DNA from: Azotimanducus sp965220185
GTDB lineage: Bacteria > Pseudomonadota > Gammaproteobacteria > Pseudomonadales > Azotimanducaceae
Direction of reading: 5' to 3'
NCBI GenBank assembly: GCA_965220185.1
Contig: OZ244807.1
Coordinates: 558,001-622,000, forward strand
DNA: 64,000 nt
This document shows positions 49,372 through 58,880 of this stretch, one piece after another (the first letter of the stretch is position 1; each line of letters begins with the position of its first letter). The notes beneath the pieces were generated by a model. It was not told where the DNA came from, ran no database searches, and saw only the letters and a list, made by a program, of their open reading frames with translations. The translations under genes and the position numbers were made by a program.

Positions 49372-52300
49372 TGCGCAGCCCTTGCCGCCTCTGGGATCTT
49401 GAAGCCCTCAAGCGGAATGCTCGGAAAGGCCGCGCTCTGCGAAGTGATTTCGGCGAACAGGTCGAAGGTCACGCCGAAATTGACGCGCCTGTCGCCGTCC
49501 ACGGTGATGATATTGGGCTTGCCGAGCACTGGATACATGCCGCAAGCCTCTCCTGGATCACAGATCAAGAGATCGCCGTCGCGGTCGGTACCCGCGATGA
49601 TCCAGTATTGTCCTGGCGGCACTTCGAACGATTCGAATCGATAGTCACGCGCCGAGTTCGTCCCCTGCCATTCCTGCCACGCAAGCGTATCCGGATCGAT
49701 CAACGCTACGTACACTGTGCCAACTTCGGATGGCACCGTCTGTGTTTGCACCTGCGCGGATACTCTCAAGGTCGCATTGCCGCCGTTCGAGACGAGTCGC
49801 ACTTCGCCAACAAGCGTCCCGTCTCGCTGCCCCTCCCTGTCCACTTCGATCACCAGGTTAGGAAGTTCGTCGCGATTCACGCGAATCCACGACTGGTCCG
49901 AATCGACGGATTCGACTCGCAAGTCCCCACTGCCGAGATTCACAGTACGCACACGAAGCCGGGTGGTCGTCGTGCCAAAGTTGAGGCTCGAAGGGGACAC
50001 ACGCAGCATCGGGCCTGCGGGTTCGTCATCTATGGTGCCGCCGGCAATGACCTTGGCGGTGCGTACAGCGCGGTAGGCGTCAATGAGTCCGTACCCGTAG
50101 AAGTCGTCTCGCCCCGGCAAACCATAGTCGCGCACGATTGGCGCTGCGGCCGGGTCGGAATGCGTCCCAGCGATCAGCCGGTTGATGTCGGTGGGGGTGA
50201 GGTCAGGATTTGCCGAAAGCATCAACCCTACGACACCGGCGATATGGGGTGCGGCCATAGACGTGCCTTGCGAACCCCGATATGTGTAACGCACTGTCTC
50301 TCCCGAATCGTCGGCCACGGTGCTGTGCACCTGATCGAATAAGTCGCCGCCGGGTGCCATCACGTCGACCTCGGGCCCGTAGTTGGAGTAGGTGGATTTC
50401 ATACCGAAGTAGTTGGTTGCACCGACCGAGATGACACCATCAATGGCCGAGAGCGGATCAGGTTGATTGCAGTTGTCGTTACCAGCCGCATGCACCACGA
50501 CAACACCGGCTTCAATCGCTTGGTGAATCGCGAGTTCTTCGGCTGGGTCTCCACGCTTTGGAAGGCACAATTCGTTGTTGAGACCCAAACTCAGATTGAT
50601 GATGTCCGCACGTGTTTCAGGCAAGCCCCCCGAAACATTGCTGAGTCCTGTTGCATAGCGAATGCCCTCGACGACATCCCGAGTCGAGCCGCGCCCGCCG
50701 ACACCAAGCACCCTCACAGGCATGATCTGACCGTTCCACATGATACCGGCGACGCCTTCGCCGTTGTTCGTGTCCGCACCGATCGTGCCTGCAACATGGG
50801 TGCCGTGAAATGAACTTGATATACCTCTGGCACCATCGCCCACATCATAGGGATCATCGTCAATACCGTCGCCATCGCCCGCGAGTTCTGGGTCGCTGAC
50901 AAAATCATAACCGACGATCTTGCCGTCCTTGTCCTTGAACAGCCGATCAGCGAGATCAGGATGGTCGGTCACCACGCCGGAGTCCACCACTGCGACGACG
51001 ACATCATCACTGCCCTTGGTGATGTCCCACGCCTGCTCAAGGGCGATTTCGTCATAGTGCCATTGACGAGCGTACTCGCGATCATTCGGCACCGCGAACG
51101 TTCGGTAGACGTAGTTCGGCTGCACGATGCCGGGTTCGCCGGAGACGATCATGCGCTTGCGCTGCATCAGCGTCGCCGCCTTGCGCTCAAGCGCTTTATC
51201 GCCAAAACGGAAACCAGCATCTCGAAGCGTCTGCGTATCGGCAGCAAAAGCCAGATCCGGCACGGCTCGAACTACTGACATCGAGCTAAAGGCATCCCGC
51301 TCATCAAAGTGAAGTTCCTGCGCTTCGCGCCGCAGCGAGCCTTTCGGAGCGATCTCCGTTATCGTGCTTGAATCGATGCGAACGACCAGCAGCTCTCCGG
51401 GCACGAAATCACCGTCCTTTGATACGGTTGTGCTTGAAGTCGCAAGCGCACTGTCCGCCAAGTTCACGACGAGGGCGTAGTTGCTCGCCCCCGAATAGGC
51501 GCTCACGATCACCAAGTGCTCTCCCTCATGCGATGTCTGGATCACCTCGAGGTCATCCACGCCGAGCGATTGCTCGATGATGCTGCCATCGGGCTTCGCA
51601 AGATACAGATCAAGGTCGGCGTCTTCGGCATCGGCAATGGCGAGACTGATTCTGACCGGTGCGGGAAAGACGATGCGGTACACGTCGGTTGCGTCTCCCT
51701 GTGCGCTCGCCCATCCGCCAATCGAAGCCGGTACAAGCACGCCTTGAGCCTCCTCAAGCGAGTCGTTTGAAGAGAAGGCCGGATCCAAGTTGAGCAATGC
51801 TCTCGGCGTATCGCTGTCAAGCGTCTGCCCGTCCGCGATTCGCAATGTGCCGACAATTTTTCCGGGCCGAAGCTGGCTCGGCTCGCCATGAATTGGCAGC
51901 CCCCACGCAAGCTCAGCATTGAGGACGACGCTACCACCGCCAGCAAGCACCTCGCGGCCCTTCAGCGACACATAGCGCCAACCGCCATCGCTCGCGCGAA
52001 GCAGCAAATCTTGCGCGCCGTCGCCATTGACATCGCCAACTGCGAGCAACTGTTCTCCATCGTCAAGCTTGATATCGACCGTCCTGTTGTTCGCAGCCAG
52101 TACCTTGCGGCCATCCAATGCATAGGGATGGTAAGCGCCCTTCTCGTCTCGCAGCAGCACATCGACCTTGGCATCGCCGCCAAAATCGCCGACCGCTTCG
52201 AGTTCATAAGCAAGAGACTTCGGCAGACCCGTCACCGGCCCGCTGCCGACCACGAACCGACGTCCGTCGATCAAGTAGAGATACCAGTCGCCTTGGGCAT

Positions 52301-53855
52301 GGCGCAGCAACACATCGTCTTTACCGTCGCCGTTGAAATCCGCAATGCCTGCCACGCTATAGTTGAGATCGATGCTGAGATTGGCCGATCCGCTTGCAGG
52401 CTCAATGAGCGACGTACCATTCATCGCGAAGACCAGCCAAGAGCCGTACTGTTCGTGGCGCAGCAGCACATCGGCCTTGGCGTCGCCATTAAAATCGCCG
52501 ATGCCTGCAACGATGTACTCAAGATCCGAGGTGATTTCAGCTTCCCCAGCTTGGCTCGCGATGACAGAACGCCCGTTCATTGGAGCCAAGTGGAACGTAC
52601 CGTCAATGTTCCTAAGTAGCACATCATCCTTGCCATCGCCAGTAAAGTCACCGATGCCCGCTAGGTGATCGTTGAGGTCGGCGCTGATGTCAGCTTCGCC
52701 AGACTCGGCTTCTATTACTTCGCCGCTATTCATGGCGTAGAAGTGCCATGCCCCGTCCGAATGACGCAGCAGCACGTCGTCCTTACCATCGCTGTTAAAG
52801 TCGCCAAGGTGCTTGTCGGCTGAGAACCTCGGCCTTGGCGGCGCTTCCGGAGTCGGCTCGAATGTGGCGTTCAGCGTATAGCCACCAGTTGTGAAAATGC
52901 CTGCGCCTTCGACTTCCAAAAAGTAGGTGCCGGGTTCCAGCACGCGCTCGATGGCGAAGTTGAAACCGAGTTCACTATCGTCGTCAATGGCGATGATGGC
53001 ATCACTTGCGCCATCAGTCAGCGTGCCGTAGGTGTCGGTGAAGCCTTGCGTCCAGAGCATCAGGGTGCCGGGTTGATCAAGTGCGACACTGAACATATCG
53101 ATATCGCCAGTGGTCTCAAGACGACCGCCAATGTTCGCGGGCAGCGTCACTTTGGTCGCTTTCTCGGACGTGTCGCCATGATCATCGCGCGCGACTGTGA
53201 ATTGCGAAAAGCCGGTGCGGCTGTCGAGCTGAGTCGCGAAGTCGGGCGCTTCAGAGACGTAGACATGCACCCAATATCTGCCGACAGGCGGCTCGTCGTA
53301 GTGAGCGCTGAGCGTCACATTGCGGTAGCGCTCTCCCGGCGCAAGCTGCCCGGTGCGACTCGTGTTCGCCAAGGATACGCGCGCGACATCGTGACCAGCG
53401 GATTCTGGGTCGCTCAAGCTCGTCATGCGCAAATTGAGATGCAACGTACCAGTCGTTTCCGAGGTATTGTTGAAAATCTCGTCCACCTCAAAGCTGACCG
53501 AACCTTCGCTCACGCCATAGCGCACTCCACCGATGAACTCGACGCGCCCTGCTTCCACCGTATAGCGCAGCGCATCGGTTCGGATGTCAAGCATGGTGTC
53601 AAGCTCAGGACTTTCGGAGACGTACAGATGCACGTAGTAGCGGCCCGGCGGCGGCCTTTGAAAGTCGGCGTTGACATCAATGTTGGAGTAGTGGAAGCCT
53701 GACCGCAATTTACCGCCGCCTTGATAATGGTCAAGTGATGCACGTGCGACCAGATGCCCTTCGGATGCGGGGTCTGAGGTCTTGGTCATGCGCATCGACA
53801 CATGGAGCGTGCCAGTGGTGCTTGAGGTGTTGTTGGCGATGCGTCCGAGGCGCAT
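49368..53855 (-). CDS. Large secreted subtilase (S8) with FG-GAP/VCBS repeats; main part of a frameshifted gene
   Basis: 1495 residues from the first ATG in this frame; the frame is open upstream to about 53977 and continues a domain begun in another frame (see 53903-54361). Order: one or two Ig-like repeats with RYYVHLYVSESPELDT-type ends (1-215), a PPC-like domain (about 225-335), six FG-GAP/VCBS repeats of about 50 residues (GDFNGDGKDDVLLR, 348-650), another PPC-like domain (about 690-800), a pro-region, then the subtilase domain with Asp958 (AVVDSG), His1017 (HGTHVAG) and Ser1199 (GTSMAAPH), and a C-terminal beta domain. The catalytic triad is complete. It is flanked by a secreted protein gene and a PrcB-like gene in one operon. 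Confidence 0.88.
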   Translation of the reverse strand: MRLGRIANNTSSTTGTLHVSMRMTKTSDPASEGHLVARASLDHYQGGGKLRSGFHYSNIDVNADFQRPPPGRYYVHLYVSESPELDTMLDIRTDALRYTVEAGRVEFIGGVRYGVSEGSVSFEVDEIFNNTSETTGTLHLNLRMTSLSDPESAGHDVARVSLANTSRTGQLAPGERYRNVTLSAHYDEPPVGRYWVHVYVSEAPDFATQLDSRTGFSQFTVARDDHGDTSEKATKVTLPANIGGRLETTGDIDMFSVALDQPGTLMLWTQGFTDTYGTLTDGASDAIIAIDDDSELGFNFAIERVLEPGTYFLEVEGAGIFTTGGYTLNATFEPTPEAPPRPRFSADKHLGDFNSDGKDDVLLRHSDGAWHFYAMNSGEVIEAESGEADISADLNDHLAGIGDFTGDGKDDVLLRNIDGTFHLAPMNGRSVIASQAGEAEITSDLEYIVAGIGDFNGDAKADVLLRHEQYGSWLVFAMNGTSLIEPASGSANLSIDLNYSVAGIADFNGDGKDDVLLRHAQGDWYLYLIDGRRFVVGSGPVTGLPKSLAYELEAVGDFGGDAKVDVLLRDEKGAYHPYALDGRKVLAANNRTVDIKLDDGEQLLAVGDVNGDGAQDLLLRASDGGWRYVSLKGREVLAGGGSVVLNAELAWGLPIHGEPSQLRPGKIVGTLRIADGQTLDSDTPRALLNLDPAFSSNDSLEEAQGVLVPASIGGWASAQGDATDVYRIVFPAPVRISLAIADAEDADLDLYLAKPDGSIIEQSLGVDDLEVIQTSHEGEHLVIVSAYSGASNYALVVNLADSALATSSTTVSKDGDFVPGELLVVRIDSSTITEIAPKGSLRREAQELHFDERDAFSSMSVVRAVPDLAFAADTQTLRDAGFRFGDKALERKAATLMQRKRMIVSGEPGIVQPNYVYRTFAVPNDREYARQWHYDEIALEQAWDITKGSDDVVVAVVDSGVVTDHPDLADRLFKDKDGKIVGYDFVSDPELAGDGDGIDDDPYDVGDGARGISSSFHGTHVAGTIGADTNNGEGVAGIMWNGQIMPVRVLGVGGRGSTRDVVEGIRYATGLSNVSGGLPETRADIINLSLGLNNELCLPKRGDPAEELAIHQAIEAGVVVVHAAGNDNCNQPDPLSAIDGVISVGATNYFGMKSTYSNYGPEVDVMAPGGDLFDQVHSTVADDSGETVRYTYRGSQGTSMAAPHIAGVVGLMLSANPDLTPTDINRLIAGTHSDPAAAPIVRDYGLPGRDDFYGYGLIDAYRAVRTAKVIAGGTIDDEPAGPMLRVSPSSLNFGTTTTRLRVRTVNLGSGDLRVESVDSDQSWIRVNRDELPNLVIEVDREGQRDGTLVGEVRLVSNGGNATLRVSAQVQTQTVPSEVGTVYVALIDPDTLAWQEWQGTNSARDYRFESFEVPPGQYWIIAGTDRDGDLLICDPGEACGMYPVLGKPNIITVDGDRRVNFGVTFDLFAEITSQSAAFPSIPLEGFKIPEAARAAQ

Positions 53856-53902
53856 GTTGACGCGGTTGCCGACGATGGCGTAGTCGGCGTAGCTTTCGAT
53901 GT

Positions 53903-54361
53903 CTACAGTTCCGGGTGGGGTTGGGGATGGGGGTGTGCGGAACGTTTGAGTCGCCGTGAACGTAACGAGGTCGAGGGGGTATCTGTGTCAGGCGACTCCG
54001 ATACATACAGGTGAACGAAGTAGGTGCCGTCCGGCGGGGCAGTGAAATCTGCAATGCGTGACACGTTAGAAACGAAAGATCTCGCGCTCAACCCGCTTCC
54101 CAAAGAGGCCCTGGCAACTGTGTAGCCGCGGGTATTGGGGTCAGGCGACTTCGTCATCCAAAGGGTGAGGTGCAGTGTGCCGCTATCTTCAAAGCTATAG
54201 TTGCTGATTTCTCTTGCAGTTAATTGAGCAGAGCCACCGAGTATTTGGTATTCAACGCCTCCTGTGAACTGAACATCTGTCTGGGCAGTTAATGCGCCCA
54301 TTGGCAGGGCGCAGAAAACCGCGATCACGAGCGGCAAAAGCCTCGTTATCAACTTCTTCAT
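53903..54361 (-). pseudogene. Signal peptide and first repeat of the subtilase, cut off by a frameshift
   Basis: From the ATG at 54361: signal peptide (KKLITRLLPLVIAVFCALPMGALTA), then a repeat (VQFTGGVEYQILGG to DGTYFVHLYVSESPDTD) homologous to the repeats at the start of the main protease frame. After DTDTP the frame runs into non-homologous sequence and a stop. In the next frame LDLVTFTATQTFRT and DIESYADYAIVGNRVNMRLGR join smoothly to the protease. One C missing from a run of five (53975-53979) explains the break; with six C the gene would encode about 1664 residues (49368-54361). Confidence 0.88.
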
Positions 54362-54918
54362 TGCGCTACCCCGCGATCGACAAAGATGGCATCGCCGCAG
54401 CGCATCTCACCGGAATAGATGTTCTTACCTGAGTCCGATTCGATGCGAATCGCTTGCGCTGTTTTACTGCAAGCAAGCTCAAGTGTCTCGTACCCCGCAA
54501 TTGCATGGCTCGGTGCGCCGCCTATCGACACCTGCACAGCATCTGAGCTTCGAACCAGAGAAAACTCGCCATTTGGGTTGCGCGTGTGCGATATTCGCCA
54601 GATACCGTCAGCGGGGCGAAGCGTTTCAAAGCGATGAAGCTCTGCAACCGCCGAATGCTCGGCGAACACACCGAAGAACGAGGCACTATCGCTTGACAAC
54701 GCACCAATGTCCGTATCACTGTCCGTACCGATCAATCGCGTCTCGTGCAATTCGGTGCGATGGTCGGATGCTCGCGGCGTACTTTCGCTCAGTCCAAGCG
54801 TCCGCCGTTCAAGCGTTCCCGCATCGTCAAGCGATTCCTGCGCAGATAGACCTGAATGACCAAGAGCGAGAATGAACGCCACGAAGAGACTCGCAGCCGA
54901 TGAATTGAAATGAGCCAT
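54358..54918 (-). CDS. Secreted protein of unknown function, first gene of the protease operon
   Basis: 186 residues from the ATG at 54918, with a signal peptide (ASLFVAFILALGHSGLSA). The mature part is Ser/Asp-rich and likely beta-structured, with one cysteine pair near the C-terminus (LELACSKTA and MRCGDAIF). Its stop overlaps the subtilase start (ATGA). No family is recognised. By position it may be a cofactor, inhibitor or chaperone of the protease, parallel to the three-gene prcB-prcA-prtP arrangement in Treponema, but no sequence likeness to PrcA can be claimed. Confidence 0.65.
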   Translation of the reverse strand: MAHFNSSAASLFVAFILALGHSGLSAQESLDDAGTLERRTLGLSESTPRASDHRTELHETRLIGTDSDTDIGALSSDSASFFGVFAEHSAVAELHRFETLRPADGIWRISHTRNPNGEFSLVRSSDAVQVSIGGAPSHAIAGYETLELACSKTAQAIRIESDSGKNIYSGEMRCGDAIFVDRGVAQ

Positions 54919-55285
54919 TTGCCTCACCTCCATGCAAAGGGCTGCCAATTATCACGCAACTCTTGACGACATTGCATGAATTTTCGCCGGCTCATGCCCA
55001 CGCAAAGGGTGACATTTTCATGACGTTATGTGACTTTCCTACATCACCTGACATCAGATAAGTCGGCAGACGTCAGGCGGGCGCGAATCTGCGTCAGCTG
55101 TTCGGCGCGAACTCACAGACCGGAAGGAATCACAATCGACTCTTGGAATGAAGAGCCTCTCCTGGGAGCCTGCGCCGCAGGAATTCACGGCTGCAAATCT
55201 GCTCCCACTCCCCCCTTTGAACGCTCGATTTCGTCAAATATAGCCCGATATTATCCTCAACCGACCGTCCAAATTGGCGGCGGGA
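54919..55285. other. Intergenic region between the protease operon and the candidate defence genes
   Basis: About 370 bp. Short open frames here have no coding features. A palindromic hairpin core CCTGCGCCGCAGG at about 55169-55181 also occurs, within a longer inverted match, at 14947-14966 after tolC. TGACATTTTCATGACGTTATGTGA-like sequence near 55010-55033 may be part of the protease-operon promoter or an operator. Confidence 0.4.
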
Positions 55286-56245
55286 TCAATTTTTTGTTAA
55301 CTTTGGGCCGACGTATACGATATAGACAGGCTCATCAGCGACAACAGGCCACGAGAAGTGCATTCTCAAGACATCGTGCGAGAATTTTCCGTGCCACGGG
55401 CAAAACAATTCTTCACGAGGACATCTTGGATGCGAAAATGTCATCTTCTTCATAAACTTAGCCTTCTCGCTATCAGATGAGTCGCTATACCAGCCTCCAC
55501 CAGTGAAGTGCTGCTGATAGATCTCATGTCCTTCAGGGGTACGCTCTCCCGCATTGTCGAAGGCTTCGGCAAGTCGATTAAGGGTCTTGAGCAACACGAT
55601 ACAGTGCTTGATCGAGCGGAGTTTGACCGGTCTATGCTCCATGGCAGCGAAACAAGAATCAGCAAAGACAAGCCTTGGAAACCTTGCGGGCGCGATCGCC
55701 CGAAGCTCATCCCATGATTTTGGCGGAGGCACATTGCTCTCAAGCCAAGCCTCAAAAGGTTCCTCCTCCCACCAATTCGATAAGGAAATCTTCGTGTCTT
55801 CAGCGTCACCCAGACTGTGGTGCCAATTGACGAGGATGGGCGATGCGTTCCATTTCGATGGCTTGAAGCTGGCAAGTCCGCTCTCAATTCCCAACCAGCT
55901 TCGATACGCAGCTTCGGCAACAGCACTATTAGTGACCGCCTCGCCATTCACTTCAAAGTCGTCGTCGGGCGAGTGCTTTGAGGGATCATCCCAAAATGGC
56001 CCGTGGTTTGTAAGCCACAGCATCAATGCTCGCCGCTTATTCCGATCGCTTAGCTGACCTACCACCTGCCTCAACCGACTACCAGGCATCGGGCAAGATG
56101 CCAACAAATTACTGTGACAATACACTTCCTGTCCAAATACTCGGGCGAGATTTCGCAAGCGCATGAATTTCGACAGAGCGGTCTCGAACTCGGCGGCATC
56201 ATGGAACTGCTCGTGCAATGACAAGTCGTTGGCAAGGATCTCCAT
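55286..56245 (-). CDS. Protein of unknown function, third gene of DUF262/ATPase module
   Basis: 319 residues from the ATG at 56245, one base after the ATPase stop. It starts MEILANDLSLHEQFHD, has a helical first third (ETALSKFMRLRNLARVFGQEV), GPFWDD and FEVNGEAVTNSAVAEAAYRSWLG, and an ending with SDSSDSEKAKF, SHPRCPREELFCPWHGKFSHDVLRMHFSW and VYIVYVGPKLTK. The F-C-P-W-H-G-K and G-P-K-L-T-K blocks look like active-site or binding motifs of a conserved but unnamed family. Context suggests the effector, possibly a nuclease, of a defence module. No function can be claimed from sequence alone. Confidence 0.7.
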   Translation of the reverse strand: MEILANDLSLHEQFHDAAEFETALSKFMRLRNLARVFGQEVYCHSNLLASCPMPGSRLRQVVGQLSDRNKRRALMLWLTNHGPFWDDPSKHSPDDDFEVNGEAVTNSAVAEAAYRSWLGIESGLASFKPSKWNASPILVNWHHSLGDAEDTKISLSNWWEEEPFEAWLESNVPPPKSWDELRAIAPARFPRLVFADSCFAAMEHRPVKLRSIKHCIVLLKTLNRLAEAFDNAGERTPEGHEIYQQHFTGGGWYSDSSDSEKAKFMKKMTFSHPRCPREELFCPWHGKFSHDVLRMHFSWPVVADEPVYIVYVGPKLTKN

Positions 56246-56246
56246 A

Positions 56247-57395
56247 TCAGCCCCAGCCAGCAAAGTAATTCATGTCTTTGTCGAGCTGATCAAAGAACCC
56301 CTCCGGCCAGTTGTCAATATTGCCCGCTTGATCTATCTGCGGACTCTGCACCTGGGGTCCGTCAAGATTGCGTGATTGGAAGAAGTGAATAGCGAGTTGG
56401 TCAGGCGTCAGCAAGCCGCCTTTGACGGCGCGCCGGACGCCGTTGAGCACATGATCGCTATGTGTTTCAGTGAGGACTTGAATTCCTGCGGCAGCAACCT
56501 CAGCGAGGAACATTCCGGCTGCTACTTGTCCGGCGGGGTGCAAGTGCACCTCAGGGTTCTCGATGAGAAGGATGTCGCCTTTTCGGGCCGATAAGGCCGC
56601 GACAATAATGGGAAAGAGTTGTGTCAATCCGAAGCCCGTGTGTACCGGACGATGAAATTTCGAGTCATTTGATACCCTGATGCCGAGCGTCACAATGTTG
56701 AGTTTGGGCACGGGTTGAATTTCCAGCGCACATCCAGGGAAAAACCGTGCCATGCGTCCCTCGACCTGTCTAAATCGAGTTGGCGGCACTTCTGGGATGA
56801 CGAGTTCGGGAATAACGCGAAGGTCACGCCCGGACTGCAACAGGCTAGCGGCAAACTCTCCGTTAGAACCGACGACCGGAGTTCTTCGCATATCTTGGTG
56901 TGCGTAATATTCGCGAGGCCCAAGACGCTCCGCGGTGAGATAGGTCAATCGTAGAAGCCTGTCCATCAACGCACTTCCATGCGCCTCAAAGGGCAGCAGG
57001 TACCTGAGCTGTTTAGGCTCCTCGCTGCTCCATTCACCGCTCGGGTCGCTTTTCCCCCATGTTTTGAGAACCTTCAATGACATGTCCTCGTGACTACCCT
57101 CGAATTCCCACGAGTATGACTCGGCATCGCCATCATGGATCGCCATGCCAAAGGTGCGATGTCCGAATACCTGATCCAATACATCGGCTGCCGTTCCCAT
57201 CTCCACCGAATCACCATTGAGCATGAGGCGAGCAGACCATTCATGTTCGCGTATCGTCTGATGCAGCAGTACGAGCGCGTGCAGCACCGAGGTCTTTCCC
57301 GATGCGTTTGTCCCTGACAGCAGCGTCAAATTCCCAATGGGGAGCTTGATCTGCTCAAAACACTTGAAATGAGTAAGGTCAAGTTGAGTGATCAC
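56247..57395 (-). CDS. AAA ATPase with DUF3696 C-terminus (OLD/ABC-like)
   Basis: 382 residues. Walker A GTNASGKTS (28-36), a signature-type GFGLTQLFPIIVAALS, Walker B GDILLIENPEVHLHP and the switch-like TETHSDHVLNG give an SMC/OLD/ABC-type ATPase. The C-terminus GNIDNWPEGFFDQLDKDMNYF is the DUF3696 motif. It has no nuclease domain of its own. The start overlaps the DUF262 stop (ATGA) and the next gene begins one base after its stop, so the three products are made together. ATPases of this group are common in phage-defence systems. Confidence 0.88.
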   Translation of the reverse strand: MITQLDLTHFKCFEQIKLPIGNLTLLSGTNASGKTSVLHALVLLHQTIREHEWSARLMLNGDSVEMGTAADVLDQVFGHRTFGMAIHDGDAESYSWEFEGSHEDMSLKVLKTWGKSDPSGEWSSEEPKQLRYLLPFEAHGSALMDRLLRLTYLTAERLGPREYYAHQDMRRTPVVGSNGEFAASLLQSGRDLRVIPELVIPEVPPTRFRQVEGRMARFFPGCALEIQPVPKLNIVTLGIRVSNDSKFHRPVHTGFGLTQLFPIIVAALSARKGDILLIENPEVHLHPAGQVAAGMFLAEVAAAGIQVLTETHSDHVLNGVRRAVKGGLLTPDQLAIHFFQSRNLDGPQVQSPQIDQAGNIDNWPEGFFDQLDKDMNYFAGWG

Positions 57396-58483
57396 TCCAC
57401 TGCCTTCTGTAGCTTATCCTTCACCATCGCGAAGCGCTTCCTCACCTTGCGCGCATCGTTCGGGCCGTAGGTGATGCATGTGTTGAATTCTTCGTTTTCC
57501 AAGAGACCGTATACAGCTTCACGTATTTCGTCTGCGTGAGATTGAATATGCAATTCGCTAAGGCTGGACATGCCTGTCGAAAGCACATCCCAAAGCGACG
57601 CATTGAGCGGTCTACGGCTTTCCTGCCCAGGAGCATGTTTTCGAAACGCATGCTTTCCGAACAAGTTAAAATTGTGCGTCAATCCGCGCCGAAACGCAGT
57701 GGACAGTTCGGTAAGTTCATCCGAGTTCATCGCGTTCATTTGACGTAAGCCCTGCGCGAGAAAATCATCCATGTCCCCGCGATAGGACTCCAATTCCAAC
57801 AAGGAAAACGCGCAGAAGCGATTGACGAATTCTCGATCACGCATAGTTTTTTGGCTAAGGCTGTGACCGGTCGCTTTGAGGAATACATTTGTTTGTGACT
57901 CCGCCTTCAGGAACAGTGTCGCGTCGCCCATGAACAAGCAATTGCGCATCTGCTGCCGAGTCAGCGGAATACCTCCATTCACGCGCTCAAATATATCGAG
58001 TCTGGCTTGCTCGGGCACCTTGGAATCGATGATGTAGAAGATCAGGTTACAGTCTTCAATTCGATTCTTGATCTTGTTAGACAATTCCGAGAATCGATGG
58101 CCGTTCAGTTCGGGACGGTCCCGAAGGTTTAGCTTCAACACGTCTTCGACAAATCGCTGAAATGTAGAAAGGCGCTGTAGCCCGTCAACGACAACCATGC
58201 GCCCGTCATCATCTTCGGCAAGATAGAACACCGGCAGGGGCACACGCATCACGACGGATTCAATGAGCTTGCTCTGTTTTTTTTCATCCCAAATAAAATC
58301 ACGCTGGAAATCAGGGTCCATAACGTAACCGCCTTGGTCAATCCGGCGCATGACATCGTGGATGGTTCTGTTCTCATGGCGAATAAGAACCTCATCAATG
58401 GGATAGTTGCCCCATGAGCCATTCCCAGCTTCCAAGCCTTCGATGTCTTCATCTTCTCTTTGGACAGTATTATCTTCCTTCAT
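57392..58483 (-). CDS. DUF262 (ParB/GmrS-like) protein
   Basis: 363 residues. MDPDFQRDFIWDEKKQSKLIESVVMRVPLPVFYL (55-88) and VVDGLQRLSTFQRF (98-111) are the DUF262 signature; D100-G-x-Q-R104 is the ParB-like nucleotide-using motif. DIFERVNGGIPLTRQQMRNCLF follows, typical of the family. DUF262 proteins occur in GmrSD-type modification-dependent restriction systems and other defence modules. Here the usual DUF1524 HNH nuclease domain is absent, and the partner ATPase and unknown protein would supply the remaining functions. It heads the module; an inverted repeat lies 35-73 bp upstream. Confidence 0.88.
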   Translation of the reverse strand: MKEDNTVQREDEDIEGLEAGNGSWGNYPIDEVLIRHENRTIHDVMRRIDQGGYVMDPDFQRDFIWDEKKQSKLIESVVMRVPLPVFYLAEDDDGRMVVVDGLQRLSTFQRFVEDVLKLNLRDRPELNGHRFSELSNKIKNRIEDCNLIFYIIDSKVPEQARLDIFERVNGGIPLTRQQMRNCLFMGDATLFLKAESQTNVFLKATGHSLSQKTMRDREFVNRFCAFSLLELESYRGDMDDFLAQGLRQMNAMNSDELTELSTAFRRGLTHNFNLFGKHAFRKHAPGQESRRPLNASLWDVLSTGMSSLSELHIQSHADEIREAVYGLLENEEFNTCITYGPNDARKVRKRFAMVKDKLQKAVE

Positions 58484-58517
58484 GACGCTGGTTCTGGTTC
58501 TTGAAACATGGCTGCTA

Positions 58518-58556
58518 GCCGATCCGCATAGCCCGGAACTCTGTCATCGGATCGGC
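58518..58556. promoter_or_regulatory. Inverted repeat upstream of the DUF262 gene, candidate operator
   Basis: Perfect 9-bp arms GCCGATCCG / CGGATCGGC separated by 21 bp, ending 35 bp before the DUF262 ATG. The position fits a regulator-binding site overlapping the module's promoter. The XRE regulator at 58.9-60.0 kb is the natural candidate. Confidence 0.5.
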
Positions 58557-58636
58557 ATTTGACAGATGGCCTCTCCAGCTGCCAAGATTGGGTGGCTATT
58601 GTAAATCCTATCCTGAACTTCAGAAAAGTTGACTTT

Positions 58637-58861
58637 CTACTTGGGATAACAGGTTAGCACTTTGTTCTTCTTGACTACCACCACTATGCCATCGGATTTC
58701 ACCTTATACTCCGCGCCTTGAAACCGCTCGGCTGCGGATGCGAGCCTACCGTGACGAAACGGTAGTTCGAGCTTTTGGCGAACTGCTTGAATATCGACAC
58801 CCTCAATGCGCTCAAGATAGCGCACGACTGCATGATCGGTAATGTGAAAACTAGGGCTCAT
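58637..58861 (-). CDS. Small protein of unknown function
   Basis: 74 residues. Starts MSPSFHITDHAVVRYLERIEGVDIQAVRQKL and ends with VKSDGIVVVVKKNKVLTCYPK, giving two helices and a beta hairpin. The H-A-V-x-R-Y-L-E-R pattern also occurs in small phage- and plasmid-encoded proteins, some of them toxin-like, but no named family is assigned. It follows the XRE regulator gene after a 19-bp gap on the same strand, so it may be co-transcribed with the regulator and belong to the same accessory module. Confidence 0.6.
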   Translation of the reverse strand: MSPSFHITDHAVVRYLERIEGVDIQAVRQKLELPFRHGRLASAAERFQGAEYKVKSDGIVVVVKKNKVLTCYPK

Positions 58862-58880
58862 TTTAGTACTCCTTGTTGTG

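Noticed and set aside
55030..55455. 141-residue plus-strand open frame
   Set aside because: Its second half is the complement of the 319-residue protein gene, and no domain or start signal supports it.
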